Positions 18,201 through 25,362 of a DNA stretch of 64,000 nucleotides are shown in pieces. This DNA comes from Undibacterium hunanense (GTDB taxonomy: Bacteria > Pseudomonadota > Gammaproteobacteria > Burkholderiales > Burkholderiaceae_D). The stretch spans positions 248,001 to 312,000 of the forward strand of contig NZ_JACOGF010000004.1 in assembly GCF_014284335.1 (NCBI RefSeq), in the 5' to 3' direction. The notes beneath the pieces were generated by a model, which saw only the letters and a list, made by a program, of their open reading frames with translations, was not told the DNA's origin and ran no database searches. The position numbers and the translations under genes were made by a program. Each line of letters opens with the position of its first letter. Within the stretch, counting starts at the first letter, position 1.

Positions 18201-19121
18201 CTGGCCGTAACCCAGGTTGTACTGCTGAGTTCCGGTGGTCGTACCTTCGCCGTACCGTCAGTACTGGTTGAACAGGTACAGCAACTGAAGTCGACAGCAC
18301 TTGCCAATGCCTACAACGAAGGTGCTGTCATGTGGCAGGGCCAGCGTGTGACGCTGTATTACCTCTCTTCCATGCTGGGTCAGGATGATGCCACACCGAT
18401 CACACAGCAATACACACCTTTGCTGATCATGAAGAGTGGTGGTGAAAGGGTTGCCATTCACGTCGATGATATCGTCGGTAACCGCGAGGTCGTGGTTAAA
18501 AACATTGGCCCGCAACTGGCACGTATGACCGGGATTGCCGGTGCCACGGTACTGGGTTCCGGTGAGATCGTGTTGATTCTGAATCCGGTACCACTGGCAC
18601 ACAGGATGGAACACGAGCACGCTCGCCTGCAACATCTGGGTGCCGAAGCTACACCTGATCTGGGTGCCGTTGCCAATCTGCATGCGCCAACTGAAGCGGC
18701 ACAGGCCAAATCCGAACCGGTACAGGGTCTGCGTACCCAGCATACTGTCATGGTGGTCGATGATTCCCTGACTGTACGTCGCGTGACCCAGCGTTTGCTG
18801 GCGCGTGAAGGTTATCAGGTTATCCTGGCAAAAGATGGTATCGATGCGCTGGAACAACTGCAATCGGTCACGCCTGATGTCATGCTGGTAGATATTGAAA
18901 TGCCACGCATGGATGGTTTCGATCTGACACGTAACGTACGCAGCGATGCACGTACCAGCCATATCCCTATCATCATGATTACCTCGCGTACTGCGGATAA
19001 ACACCGCAATTATGCGAAAGAACTCGGTGTGAATGAGTACTTTGGTAAGCCTTATCAAGAGGATGATCTGTTGGGGGCGATTATGGGGTTTGTGGGTAAG
19101 GATGCGGCGGTGATCGTGTAA
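12273..19121 (+). CDS. pilL: Chp-type hybrid histidine kinase/response regulator (PilL/ChpA)
   Basis: A 2282-residue CheA-like kinase for twitching motility. In order: a PilL-type N-terminal region with two degenerate Hpt-like modules (His62 in LHQAHGAL, His495 in LHQVGGAL); Hpt domains at His718 (HTLKGSGRM), His1188 (HSLAGSSAT) and His1523 (HTIKGSARM); a dimerisation region; HATPase with LLRNAIVHGIE near 1845 and FSDDGQGL and GRGVGMDVV boxes; a CheW domain; and a C-terminal receiver (VVDDSLTVRR) with phospho-acceptor Asp2207. Long Ala/Glu/Pro/Val linkers (about 755-1130 and 1250-1500) separate the Hpt modules and contain tandem repeats. GGAG lies five bases before the ATG. It would phosphorylate PilG and PilH. 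Confidence 0.95.
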   Translation: MTSDFSKSPDLPQEQFDIGPLSWVMGEVREAITNAGKMLKDALAQDAEARPTTILHAKSYLHQAHGALQIVDIDGVSVVTETIEELLERLQSGQLEMTAAHVEVIVDAFHAVLRYLEDLLSGSPHQPVRLFPYYRGLLELKGSERIHPADLFFPSLYAKEQIPELAVSSKPSAINIATLRQRFEKLLLTVLTSKDKTQQSIAAQSMHDLLSEIEQGQSNSQAKAFWVVMRAFVDSVGHAGFESNQQHAKQIFGRINLQIRRLVEGTAAIPERLLCDTLFFLAQVESPSPFVARIRKAYQLDNTVPADYDQKNYGQITAGAQTTAKEQLSAVKNLWGRIANGENGLADKFSQKMNDLSETGAGLNAPALSKLLRELNGIARSVAHSPDGSKMGLELATSLLFVEHALDNVTRLPTNFAERAEEITKRLLSVVSGQVPQTQSSWMGEISREAQQRQTVGVLVAEMQSSLRHIEKILDEYFRTPANKDTLKPIDGVLHQVGGALAILDQDDAMAAVEHTRQLIAQFASQEEGDATAQGDAQVAAHQNVAQNIGALSFFIETLQSQPDTVKKKFSFDHEAGVFRSNLLEAQAAKELLPSADIHLPEEETAHELQHELQHEAQQAAQEALHSQDTLAPVTEESGTADALPELVATTIQVAPAAVVAAAVEDTAEADDAIDAELLEIFLMEAEEVLAFVQSTLPLSRKDPDNQEYLTSLRRSFHTLKGSGRMVGLNVFGETAWSIEQVMNLWLSESRDGEESLYSLLEHTSGEMVEWVEELKLNGTSPRTGARIIAAAERVKAGLGYTDEPEVPAVSEVAAVASVAELAAAALVAKPVAELVSETVREPMSEAVSEHTAEPATDSVKESVTAAIAEEVIAEPVPLVAELPVAEVSVPELLIAPEEPLVIEALALSVVEELPAVVEEAITAAPLELAAFDDLPVADVGIAVSETVAEEVSAVPETLEALQVPDLHVEAILPEAAAEIAADVITEAEAVAHDAALSEPIHEPIPEPIPEPLHEPLLKAEDLLALPVAETLTLDALPVEEELPAVASDILLPDVVDAVVAEPLVAEDILSTSDIPVPEEITALADVAPADVVELSEVPAVVETEAAIQHTPVEVATAQIIDFPDLSAPISDIDDNVKRIGDIEISLPLYSIYMAETDEIVRFLVQDFAEWRHEPHRHVSTHAIHASHSLAGSSATVGLKPLQELAHSLEFVLQRLERHPVTLFDNEYDVLDHSLESAKRMLQKFALSEMAAPAPEDIRELERLLQAVIERSNAGVDEEYLTSTNEKLDLDILSQGEDAISLEELPAPADLLPAEPEELIVASLPEEVEPLEVEPLEAEPVEALSVADEPALALPEELVLATPVIEAEATVPELVLVDTATALSEVTHAPEASDIPVLHDAPEMPVHVEVEHALPAEDILPAPEVAAIASVEEPQAPKEPLAPVVSIAPVVQPAAPEPVAANDYVPAIADQGIQIKDDLDMDLLPVFIEEGNDLLPMVGQLLRSWQQQPDDSAIPQSIARLMHTIKGSARMAGAMGLGQHIHDMESRIESLMHGGSAVRASLLDDLMARHDHSMHLFDRLIHPEAYAAPAPVDTVLTTAQELDQFQDQLAANTIEQPVVKNELVNLTPVMPVMTRSLPSAAVAPAANTPAAPGAPVTLVRVRADILDRLVNQAGEVSISRSRLENEVSTLRSSLSELTENVNRLRDQLREVEIQAETQITSRMAHSADREFDPLEFDRFTRLQELTRMMAESVSDVATVQTNLTRTIDGASNDLLVQARLTRDLQQDLMRVRMIPFASISERLYRVTRQTSKEVDKRVNLDIRGATVEMDRGVLEKMAGPFEHLLRNAIVHGIETREQRRNNGKEETGELLIEIRQEGNEVVIRFSDDGQGLNLKRIREKALSVGLITNEDNPGELETANMIFEPGFSTATEITELAGRGVGMDVVRSEAASLGGRVEVTTNEGKGAEFTIRLPLTLAVTQVVLLSSGGRTFAVPSVLVEQVQQLKSTALANAYNEGAVMWQGQRVTLYYLSSMLGQDDATPITQQYTPLLIMKSGGERVAIHVDDIVGNREVVVKNIGPQLARMTGIAGATVLGSGEIVLILNPVPLAHRMEHEHARLQHLGAEATPDLGAVANLHAPTEAAQAKSEPVQGLRTQHTVMVVDDSLTVRRVTQRLLAREGYQVILAKDGIDALEQLQSVTPDVMLVDIEMPRMDGFDLTRNVRSDARTSHIPIIMITSRTADKHRNYAKELGVNEYFGKPYQEDDLLGAIMGFVGKDAAVIV
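15264..15320 (+). repeat. 12-bp tandem repeat in the first pilL linker
   Basis: Units related to CTGAGCCAATAC repeat head to tail and encode the tetrapeptides EPIH, EPIP, EPIP, EPLH and EPLL. The in-frame period means that slippage would change linker length without breaking the protein. Confidence 0.75.
16251..16295 (+). repeat. 15-bp tandem repeat in the second pilL linker
   Basis: Three units beginning at 16251, 16266 and 16281 (GAAGTTGAGCCTTTA and two variants) encode EVEPL, EVEPL and EAEPV. The period is a multiple of three, so copy changes stay in frame. Confidence 0.8.
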
Positions 19122-19145
19122 GTACGCTGCAGGCTTATAGCTACT

Positions 19146-19176
19146 AAAAAAGCAGAGAGTGATCTCTGCTTTTTTT
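19146..19176 (+). terminator. Rho-independent terminator of the pil operon
   Basis: AAAAAAGCAGAGA and TCTCTGCTTTTTT form a 13-bp stem around GTGA, with seven T residues at the 3' end. The A-rich 5' side could make it work in both directions. It sits 25 bp past the pilL stop. Confidence 0.9.
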
Positions 19177-19234
19177 GTTTTTGTCTTGTGTTCGTCTTTG
19201 CTTGTGTTTGTATTTTTTAGCTTTTAGTTTTTAA

Positions 19235-19304
19235 CTTCTAGTTTCTAGTTTCTAGTTTCTAGTTTCTAGTTTCTAGTTCCTAGTTTCTAGTTCCTAGCTC
19301 CTAT
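19235..19304. repeat. Heptanucleotide tandem repeat (TTTCTAG type)
   Basis: About ten head-to-tail 7-bp units: CTTCTAG, five TTTCTAG, TTCCTAG, TTTCTAG, TTCCTAG and a decayed CTCCTAT. It lies in non-coding DNA between the pilL terminator and the dyad-rich element. The heptamer period is not a coding period, which argues for slippage in free DNA. Confidence 0.9.
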
Positions 19305-19351
19305 GCGGTTAGCAATGCGCATGAATTGAACGACCGTAAACTTGGTAACGT

Positions 19352-19740
19352 CGCTCCAGCATGTTTTTAGGCTGGAGCCCAGTGGCGTTCGTTGCATACT
19401 TGAGTCTTTATTGAAGCGATTGCCCTTCGTAGAACCAAGCCGGGTCTCGGCCCGGCGGCCGAGATACTTTCTTTTGCGTCGCCAAAAGCAAGTATCCAAA
19501 GAAAAGGCGACCGCAGACTTGCCCTTCGGGTGCTTACGCTACGCTTCAGCACAATTTGTGCATCACAAAAAATGGGAAAGCTTCGAAACTCGCTTCGCTC
19601 AAACACGAAGCTTTCTGATCCATTTTCTGTGACGCACAAATTGCAGCGTCCCAAGCGGATTAAAGTCAAAAGCAACTTCAAAAGCAACAGCAACCCCAAG
19701 GTCAAAACCAACAACTGCAAATTGCTACAGGTATAGATTG
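19352..19740. repeat. Dyad-rich intergenic repeat-like element
   Basis: The stretch carries three strong inverted repeats: GCTCCAGC/GCTGGAGC (19353-19378), a 14-bp arm pair around CGTCGC (19463-19496) and a long pair of arms from CAATTTGTGC at 19552 to GCACAAATTG at 19643. Overlapping ORFs of 60-120 codons occur on both strands but none looks like a protein. The GATACTTTCTTTTG...CAAAAG block followed by TATCCAAAGAAAAGGCGACC resembles, from memory, a widespread proteobacterial intergenic repeat often mis-annotated as small hypothetical proteins. Confidence 0.6.
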
Positions 19741-19755
19741 GGTAGCTCTCTAGTT

Positions 19756-21246
19756 TTACTCATCCCCTTCATGCGTAGCCACCTTCTTCACCACAGCATA
19801 CCGCGTCAAAGTCTGCTTGCGTGCTACGTCGTGTTCGACAACTGGAAACGGGTAATCCTTGCCTATTTTGACCCCAGCCTGCTCCAGCAATAGCGGTGCG
19901 GCTTTCCATGGTGCATGGATGCTGCGTTTGTCCAGTTTGGCCAACTGTGGCAGGTAGCGTTTGATGAACTTGCCTTCGGTGTCGAATTTTTCTGATTGGG
20001 TGATGGGGTTGAAAATGCGGAAGTAAGGTTGGGCGTCGCAGCCGGAGGAGGATGCCCATTGCCAGCCGCCGTTGTTGGCGGACAGGTCGAAGTCGTTCAG
20101 GTGTTCGGCGAAATAGGCTTCGCCGCGGCGCCAGTCTATGCCCAGGTCTTTGATCAGGAAGCAGGCAGTGACCATGCGCAGGCGGTTGTGCATATAGCCG
20201 GTCTGGTTCAGTTGCAGCATGGCGGCATCGACCAGCGGGTAGCCGGTGCGGCCTTCGCACCAGGCGTTGAAATGGGCATCGGCCTGGGGGCCGGTTTCCC
20301 ATCGTATGGCATCGTAATCGGGTTTGAAGGAACGGTTGGCGACATGTGGGTGGTGGTGCAGGATCATGAAGTAAAAATCACGCCAGATCAGTTCAGATAA
20401 CCAGATTTCGGCACCACGATTGGCGGCAATGCGCATTTGCTGTATGGCTTCCTGCACCAGATGGCGGATGGATATGGTGCCGAAGCGTAAATGTACTGAC
20501 AGGTAAGACGGCCCCTTGATGGCAGGGAAGTCGCGCGACTGGTCATACAGTTTCATGCGTCCCATAAAATCATCCAGCAACTGGCTTGCGCCAGTCATGC
20601 CGGCAGCAACCGGCATGCGTCTTTCAGCGGCTGCAGGAAAGCCCAGTTCCGCCAGACTGGGTATGCCGCTTGCGGCTGGCCGGGCCAGCTTATGGGCATA
20701 TTTTTCTATGGGGTAAGCACGTGAATAAAAATCGCTGGTATCTGCATAAAACTTTTTCAGCCAGGCATTTTTATACGGTGTGAACACTGAAAATGGTGTG
20801 CCTGCCAGCGACAAGACCTCTTCTTTTTCAAAGATGACCTGGTCCTTGTAGCTGAAGAAAGCGCAGTTGCTTGCTAATAAACTTTGTTCTACGGTCGTGT
20901 CACGCAGCTTTGCCTGTGGTTCATAGTCACGGTTGGTGAACACGGCATCAACACCCAGTTCACGGGCCAGTCGTGGTATTTCCTCTTCTGCCTGGGCATG
21001 ACGCACGATCAGGCCACCGCCCATCTGTTCCAGCGACTTTGCCAGTTCGCTCAGGCTTTCATGGATGAAAGCGACGCGTCTGTCATTGTCGGGTAAATCA
21101 TTTAATATTTTTTCATCAAAAATGAAAGCGCAGAAGACACTGTCACTTTGCCGCAAGGCATGATGCAGTGCTGCATGGTCAACATTGCGCAAATCCCGCC
21201 TGAACCAGACCAGGGAACGTTGAAAACGAAGTTTATTTTCTTGCAT
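19756..21246 (-). CDS. phrB: Deoxyribodipyrimidine photo-lyase
   Basis: A 496-residue cryptochrome/photolyase protein that repairs UV-induced cyclobutane pyrimidine dimers using blue light and reduced FAD. The N-terminal antenna domain begins LVWFRRDLRNVDHAAL. The C-terminal FAD domain has WSELIWRDFYF-like (IWLSELIWRDFYFMIL), GRTGYPLVDAAMLQL and DLSANNGGWQWASSSGCD signatures. The ATG at 21246 (MQENKLRFQ) is chosen; an upstream TTG at 21300 would only add a repeat-derived tail (HLVDLVHLVHL). No good ribosome-binding site is seen. The gene is convergent with the repeat region and divergent from yqgE. Confidence 0.95.
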   Translation of the reverse strand: MQENKLRFQRSLVWFRRDLRNVDHAALHHALRQSDSVFCAFIFDEKILNDLPDNDRRVAFIHESLSELAKSLEQMGGGLIVRHAQAEEEIPRLARELGVDAVFTNRDYEPQAKLRDTTVEQSLLASNCAFFSYKDQVIFEKEEVLSLAGTPFSVFTPYKNAWLKKFYADTSDFYSRAYPIEKYAHKLARPAASGIPSLAELGFPAAAERRMPVAAGMTGASQLLDDFMGRMKLYDQSRDFPAIKGPSYLSVHLRFGTISIRHLVQEAIQQMRIAANRGAEIWLSELIWRDFYFMILHHHPHVANRSFKPDYDAIRWETGPQADAHFNAWCEGRTGYPLVDAAMLQLNQTGYMHNRLRMVTACFLIKDLGIDWRRGEAYFAEHLNDFDLSANNGGWQWASSSGCDAQPYFRIFNPITQSEKFDTEGKFIKRYLPQLAKLDKRSIHAPWKAAPLLLEQAGVKIGKDYPFPVVEHDVARKQTLTRYAVVKKVATHEGDE

Positions 21247-21260
21247 GAGAGAAATCAGGT

Positions 21261-21287
21261 GAACTAAATGAACTAAATCAACTAAAT
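21261..21287. repeat. 9-bp tandem repeat upstream of phrB
   Basis: Three units GAACTAAAT, GAACTAAAT and CAACTAAAT lie 15 bp before the phrB start. They are in the 5' leader if the ATG at 21246 is right. Confidence 0.8.
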
Positions 21288-21372
21288 GGGGGAGGTGCAA
21301 AGTGTGACTAAAACGCTATGCGGCACCTTAGCACACATCGAAAAAACACGCTAAAAATGCTAAAATGCGGAT

Positions 21373-22053
21373 ATGGCGAAGCAAACAAAATCCTTACATA
21401 CCAATCTGCACGATGAGGCAACGCAGTCTGCATCACTGACTGCCAAACACAAGTTCAAAGTGAAAACTGAAGACGATGCCAATTTGGAATTGAATCTGAC
21501 GAATCATTTCCTGATCGCAATGCCCTCCATGCTTGACCCCATTTTTGGCGGCACGGTCATTTACCTGTGCGAGCATAGTGCCCGCGGTGCCATGGGCATG
21601 GTCATCAATCGTCCTACAGATCTGACGGTAGCTGGCCTGTTTGATCGCATAGATCTGAAGCTGGAAATCATCCCCGATTCTCACCCCATAGGCAAACGCC
21701 CGGTCATGTTTGGTGGCCCGGTGCAGGATGACCGTGGTTTTGTGTTACACACACCGCCTGGCAAATATTCATCTTCCCTCAAGGTAACAGATGACATTGC
21801 CTTTACCACTTCAAGAGATGTACTGGAAGCCGTGGCTGCCGGTGATGGTCCGGAGCAGGTGCTCATCAGTGTCGGCTATGCCGGCTGGAGTGCAGGTCAG
21901 CTGGAACAGGAAATCCTGGCGAATGGCTGGCTGACCGTGGCGGCCGATGCCAGTATCATGTTTGATCTGCCGATGGAAGAGCGCTTTGCCGCTGCCATCA
22001 AACTGCTGGGCATCGACCCCATGATGCTGGCTGCCGATGCGGGACACGCCTGA
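21373..22053 (+). CDS. yqgE: YqgE/AlgH family protein
   Basis: A 226-residue cytoplasmic protein of the UPF0301 family. The conserved core begins LTNHFLIAMPSMLDPIFGGTVIYLCEHS and continues GAMGMVINRP, MFGGPVQDDRGFVLH and VGYAGWSAGQLEQEI. The first 38 residues (charged, Lys-rich) are an extension relative to most homologues, so the true start may be further in. The biochemical role is not known; in Pseudomonas it affects alginate expression. Its stop overlaps the ruvX start by one base (TGATG), pointing to one transcript with the pyrimidine genes. Confidence 0.9.
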   Translation: MAKQTKSLHTNLHDEATQSASLTAKHKFKVKTEDDANLELNLTNHFLIAMPSMLDPIFGGTVIYLCEHSARGAMGMVINRPTDLTVAGLFDRIDLKLEIIPDSHPIGKRPVMFGGPVQDDRGFVLHTPPGKYSSSLKVTDDIAFTTSRDVLEAVAAGDGPEQVLISVGYAGWSAGQLEQEILANGWLTVAADASIMFDLPMEERFAAAIKLLGIDPMMLAADAGHA

Positions 22054-22448
22054 TGGCTGCGAGTGATGGTACCGTCCTTGCATTTGACTTTGGTTTGAAA
22101 CGCATAGGCGTTGCCGTTGGAAATACCTTTCTGCGCCAGGCAGAAGCATTAAGCATTATTCACGCCCCCACCAATGACGGCAAGTTTGCCGAAATCAGCC
22201 GTCTGATAGAACAATGGCAACCCGTGCTCTGCGTGGTCGGCCTGCCCATGCATCCTGATGGCGCAGACAATGAAATGACACAGCGCTGCAAGCGTTTTGC
22301 CAATCAGATCAATGGCCGCTTCAATGTGCCCGCCGTACTGGTGGATGAACGCTATTCTTCCGCCGTGCTGGATGCGCGACGCGGCGAATTTATCGACGAT
22401 GATGCGGCTGCCCTTATCCTGCAACAATATTTTGATGAAACGCCATGA
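22053..22448 (+). CDS. ruvX: Putative Holliday junction resolvase YqgF/RuvX (pre-16S rRNA nuclease)
   Basis: A 131-residue RNase H-fold protein. The first catalytic Asp sits in LAFDFGLKRIGVAVGN, the second motif in VVGLPMHPDG, and the last acidic pair in YIDDDAA-like EFIDDDAAALIL with DERYSSA before it. E. coli YqgF is needed for 16S rRNA 5'-end maturation. It overlaps yqgE by one base and pyrR by four (ATGA), a typical translationally coupled arrangement. Confidence 0.93.
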   Translation: MAASDGTVLAFDFGLKRIGVAVGNTFLRQAEALSIIHAPTNDGKFAEISRLIEQWQPVLCVVGLPMHPDGADNEMTQRCKRFANQINGRFNVPAVLVDERYSSAVLDARRGEFIDDDAAALILQQYFDETP

Positions 22449-22957
22449 CTTCTCCACACCTCAGCCTGGATGCAGAAGCACTGTACCAGCAACTTTTGAA
22501 TCAGATACGGCCCCATGCAGCCGTACAGGAGCATCTCGCCATTGTCGGCATTTACTCTGGTGGTGCCTGGATCGCTGAACGCCTGGTGACTGATCTGGGC
22601 CTGAAAGACAAGGCAGGCTTCATCGATGTTTCCTTTTATCGTGATGACTATGCGGCCAAAGGCCTGCATGCCGAAGTCAAACCCACCCATATTCCCTTTG
22701 ATGTGAATGGTGCCCACATCATCCTGGTGGATGATGTGCTGTACACCGGTCGTACCACCCGTGCTGCGATCAATGAGTTATTTGATTATGGTCGCCCGGC
22801 CCGCATCATGCTGGCAACCCTGGTTGATCGCGGTGGCCGTGAATTGCCGGTTGCTGCCGACTTTGTTGCCTACGCTGCCCCATTTGAACCCGCCGTCTCT
22901 GTCAATCTGCAGCGTGCAGACGATGGCACACTCAGCATCTCTATTGACCATGCATAA
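22445..22957 (+). CDS. pyrR: Bifunctional pyrimidine regulatory protein/uracil phosphoribosyltransferase PyrR
   Basis: A 170-residue phosphoribosyltransferase-fold protein with the PRPP loop [17 protein letters not shown] and the family blocks [16 protein letters not shown] and [13 protein letters not shown]. In Gram-positive bacteria PyrR binds pyr mRNA to control attenuation; in Gram-negative bacteria the role is less clear and it may act mainly as a UPRTase. There is no spacer between pyrR and pyrB that could hold an attenuator, because pyrB starts inside pyrR. Confidence 0.93.
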   Translation: MTSPHLSLDAEALYQQLLNQIRPHAAVQEHLAIVGIYSGGAWIAERLVTDLGLKDKAGFIDVSFYRDDYAAKGLHAEVKPTHIPFDVNGAHIILVDDVLYTGRTTRAAINELFDYGRPARIMLATLVDRGGRELPVAADFVAYAAPFEPAVSVNLQRADDGTLSISIDHA

Positions 22958-23921
22958 TCCCCAGCTCAATAAACACGGCGAACTTCAGCATTTGCTGACC
23001 ATAGATGGCTTGCCGAAAGCCATCGTCAACCATATCCTGGATACCGCTTCTTCCTTCGTCAGTGTCAGCGACAGGGAAGTCAAGAAAGTACCGCTGATGC
23101 GTGGCAAAAGCGTGTTCAATCTGTTCTTTGAAAATTCCACACGTACCCGCACCACGTTTGAAATTGCCTCCAAACGTTTGTCCGCGGATGTCATCAATCT
23201 GAATATCGCTGCGTCCAGTACCAGCAAGGGTGAATCCCTGCTCGATACCATAGACAACCTGGCGGCCATGCATGCCGACATGTTCGTCGTGCGCCATGCG
23301 ACATCCGGTGCACCTTTCCTGATCGCCAAACATCTGAACGACACCAGACAGCATCATGTGCATGTGGTGAATGCCGGTGATGGCCGTCATGCCCACCCTA
23401 CCCAGGGTTTGCTGGACATGTACACCATACGCCACTACAAAAAAGACTTCACCAACCTGACGGTCGCCATCGTTGGTGACGTCCTGCACAGCCGTGTGGC
23501 GCGTTCTGACATCCATGCACTGACCACGCTGGGCGTGCCGGAAGTGCGCGTCATTGGTCCGCGTACCCTGTTGCCCGGTGGTCTGGAGCAAATGGGTGTG
23601 CGTGTATTCAACAACATGAACGAAGGTCTGAAAGGCGTTGATGTGATCATCATGCTGCGTCTGCAAAATGAGCGCATGAGTGGGGCTTTGCTGCCCTCTG
23701 CACAGGAATATTTCAAGAGCTATGGCCTGACACCAGAACGTCTGGCGCTGGCCAGGCCAGGTGCCATCGTCATGCATCCGGGGCCGATGAACCGTGGTGT
23801 GGAAATTGATTCAGCCGTGGCCGATGGTCCACAGGCAGTCATCCTGCCGCAGGTCACGTTTGGTATTGCCGTGCGCATGGCCGTCATGAGCATCGTGGCT
23901 GGCAACAGCGGCGGGGTATGA
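22950..23921 (+). CDS. pyrB: Aspartate carbamoyltransferase catalytic subunit
   Basis: A 323-residue enzyme that joins carbamoyl phosphate and aspartate in UMP synthesis. Signature blocks are [19 protein letters not shown] (carbamoyl-phosphate loop), [12 protein letters not shown] and [12 protein letters not shown]. The start ATG at 22950 ([14 protein letters not shown]) is chosen over the long in-frame extension because it fits homologues; it overlaps the last eight bases of pyrR. No pyrI regulatory subunit follows. Instead the next gene encodes an inactive dihydroorotase homologue, as in the Pseudomonas PyrB-PyrC' holoenzyme. Confidence 0.96.
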   Translation: MHNPQLNKHGELQHLLTIDGLPKAIVNHILDTASSFVSVSDREVKKVPLMRGKSVFNLFFENSTRTRTTFEIASKRLSADVINLNIAASSTSKGESLLDTIDNLAAMHADMFVVRHATSGAPFLIAKHLNDTRQHHVHVVNAGDGRHAHPTQGLLDMYTIRHYKKDFTNLTVAIVGDVLHSRVARSDIHALTTLGVPEVRVIGPRTLLPGGLEQMGVRVFNNMNEGLKGVDVIIMLRLQNERMSGALLPSAQEYFKSYGLTPERLALARPGAIVMHPGPMNRGVEIDSAVADGPQAVILPQVTFGIAVRMAVMSIVAGNSGGV

Positions 23922-23928
23922 GGAAACT

Positions 23929-25215
23929 ATGAAAATACATATCAGGAATGGCCGCGTGATTGACCCGGCAAGTGGAACAGATGCAGTACAGGACGTATTT
24001 ATCGCCGCTGGCAAAGTTGTTGCCATCGGTCAGGCACCTGCCGACTTTATTGCCAATAAAATTGTCGATGCCACTGGCCTGGTGGTGGCACCCGGTCTGG
24101 TCGACCTCAGTGCCCGCCTGCGTGAACCTGGCTTTGAATACAAGGCCACACTGGAATCCGAATTGCAGGCGGCCATGCGCGGTGGTGTCACCAGCCTGGT
24201 CTGCCCACCGGATACCGACCCGGTGCTGGATGAATCCGGTCTGGTCGAAATGCTCAAGCAAAGAGCACGCATGCAAAACAAGGCGCACGTGTATCCGCTG
24301 GGAGCACTGACCGTCGGCCTGAAGGGAGAATCCCTGACCGAAATGGCGGAACTGACAGAGGCTGGTTGTATCGGTTTCTCGCAGGCTGAAGAAACCATCG
24401 CCAATACCAATACTTTGCAAAGGGCGCTGGATTATGCCGCCACCTTTGGTTTCACCGTCTGGCTGCGTCCGCAAGATGCATATATAGGCAAGGGCGGTGT
24501 GGCACATAGTGGTCCTTTGGCGTCGCGCCTGGGTTTGTCTGGCGTGCCCGTCATGGCCGAGACGATTGCCCTGCACACCCTGTTTGAACTCATGCGCGCT
24601 ACCAATGCCAAAGTGCACCTGTGCCGTATCTCGTCTGCTGCAGGTCTTGATCTGGTGCGCAAAGCGAAGAAAGAAGGCCTGGCCCTGACCTGTGATGTCG
24701 GTGCCCATCATGTGCACCTGACCGATGCGGATATTGGCTTCTTCGATTCGAATGCACGTCTGACACCACCTTTGCGCAGCCAGCGTGACCGCGATGCCAT
24801 CAGTGCGGCATTGAAGGATGGCACGATAGATGCGATCTGTTCCGACCATACACCAGTCGATGATGATGAAAAGTTGCTGCCTTTCGCCGAAGCGTCTCCG
24901 GGCGCAACGGGTCTGGAATTATTGTTGTCGCTGGCACTGAAATGGGCAGAAGACAGTCGCGGTGAAGTCAGCCTGACCCTGGCCTTGTCGAAGATCAGCC
25001 AGCATGCTGCCAGGGTGGCAGGCGTGCCTGCCGGGCAAATCGCAGTTGGACATGCCGCCGACATTTGCATCTTTGATCCGGCTACACGCTGGAAAGTGGA
25101 AGCAAAAACCCTCGCCAGCCAGGGCAAGCATACGCCTTTCCTCGGTTATGAATTGCCGGGTGTGGTGAAGGCAACGATCGTGTCAGGGCATGTGGCGTTT
25201 GATACTTTGCATTGA
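23929..25215 (+). CDS. Dihydroorotase-like protein PyrC' (probably non-catalytic)
   Basis: A 428-residue class I dihydroorotase homologue. The hallmark metal-binding motif DxHxHxR is replaced by VDLSARLREPG, so both His ligands are lost (Ser and Arg instead). Other blocks remain recognisable: MRGGVTSLVCPPDTDPV, GAHHVHLTD and CSDHTPVDDDE. In Pseudomonas such a PyrC' (PyrX) has no activity but is required to assemble the aspartate carbamoyltransferase dodecamer. It starts seven bases after pyrB, consistent with a structural partnership. A true dihydroorotase should be encoded elsewhere in the genome. Confidence 0.9.
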   Translation: MKIHIRNGRVIDPASGTDAVQDVFIAAGKVVAIGQAPADFIANKIVDATGLVVAPGLVDLSARLREPGFEYKATLESELQAAMRGGVTSLVCPPDTDPVLDESGLVEMLKQRARMQNKAHVYPLGALTVGLKGESLTEMAELTEAGCIGFSQAEETIANTNTLQRALDYAATFGFTVWLRPQDAYIGKGGVAHSGPLASRLGLSGVPVMAETIALHTLFELMRATNAKVHLCRISSAAGLDLVRKAKKEGLALTCDVGAHHVHLTDADIGFFDSNARLTPPLRSQRDRDAISAALKDGTIDAICSDHTPVDDDEKLLPFAEASPGATGLELLLSLALKWAEDSRGEVSLTLALSKISQHAARVAGVPAGQIAVGHAADICIFDPATRWKVEAKTLASQGKHTPFLGYELPGVVKATIVSGHVAFDTLH

Positions 25216-25296
25216 TGTAGCGATCACGGGTCAGACGGTTTTCTGAATTCTGAAGATGTAGATTCACTACGCTATTTGGGCAAAAAACGGTTTGTA

Positions 25297-25330
25297 GGGA
25301 GTATGGTTGTGCCGTACTCCCGTTTGTTTT
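25297..25330 (+). terminator. Possible terminator after pyrC'
   Basis: GGGAGTA pairs with TACTCCC around an 11-nt loop, followed by CGTTTGTTTTATTG, a T-rich but interrupted tail. It lies 80 bp past the pyrC' stop and just before plsC. Confidence 0.5.
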
Positions 25331-25362
25331 ATTGCGATTGATTTTTTTTATTCTTACCCTGT

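Noticed and set aside
19342..19736. Overlapping ORFs of 68, 96 and 117 codons on both strands
   Set aside because: They lie over inverted repeats and do not resemble proteins; treated as part of a repeat-like element.
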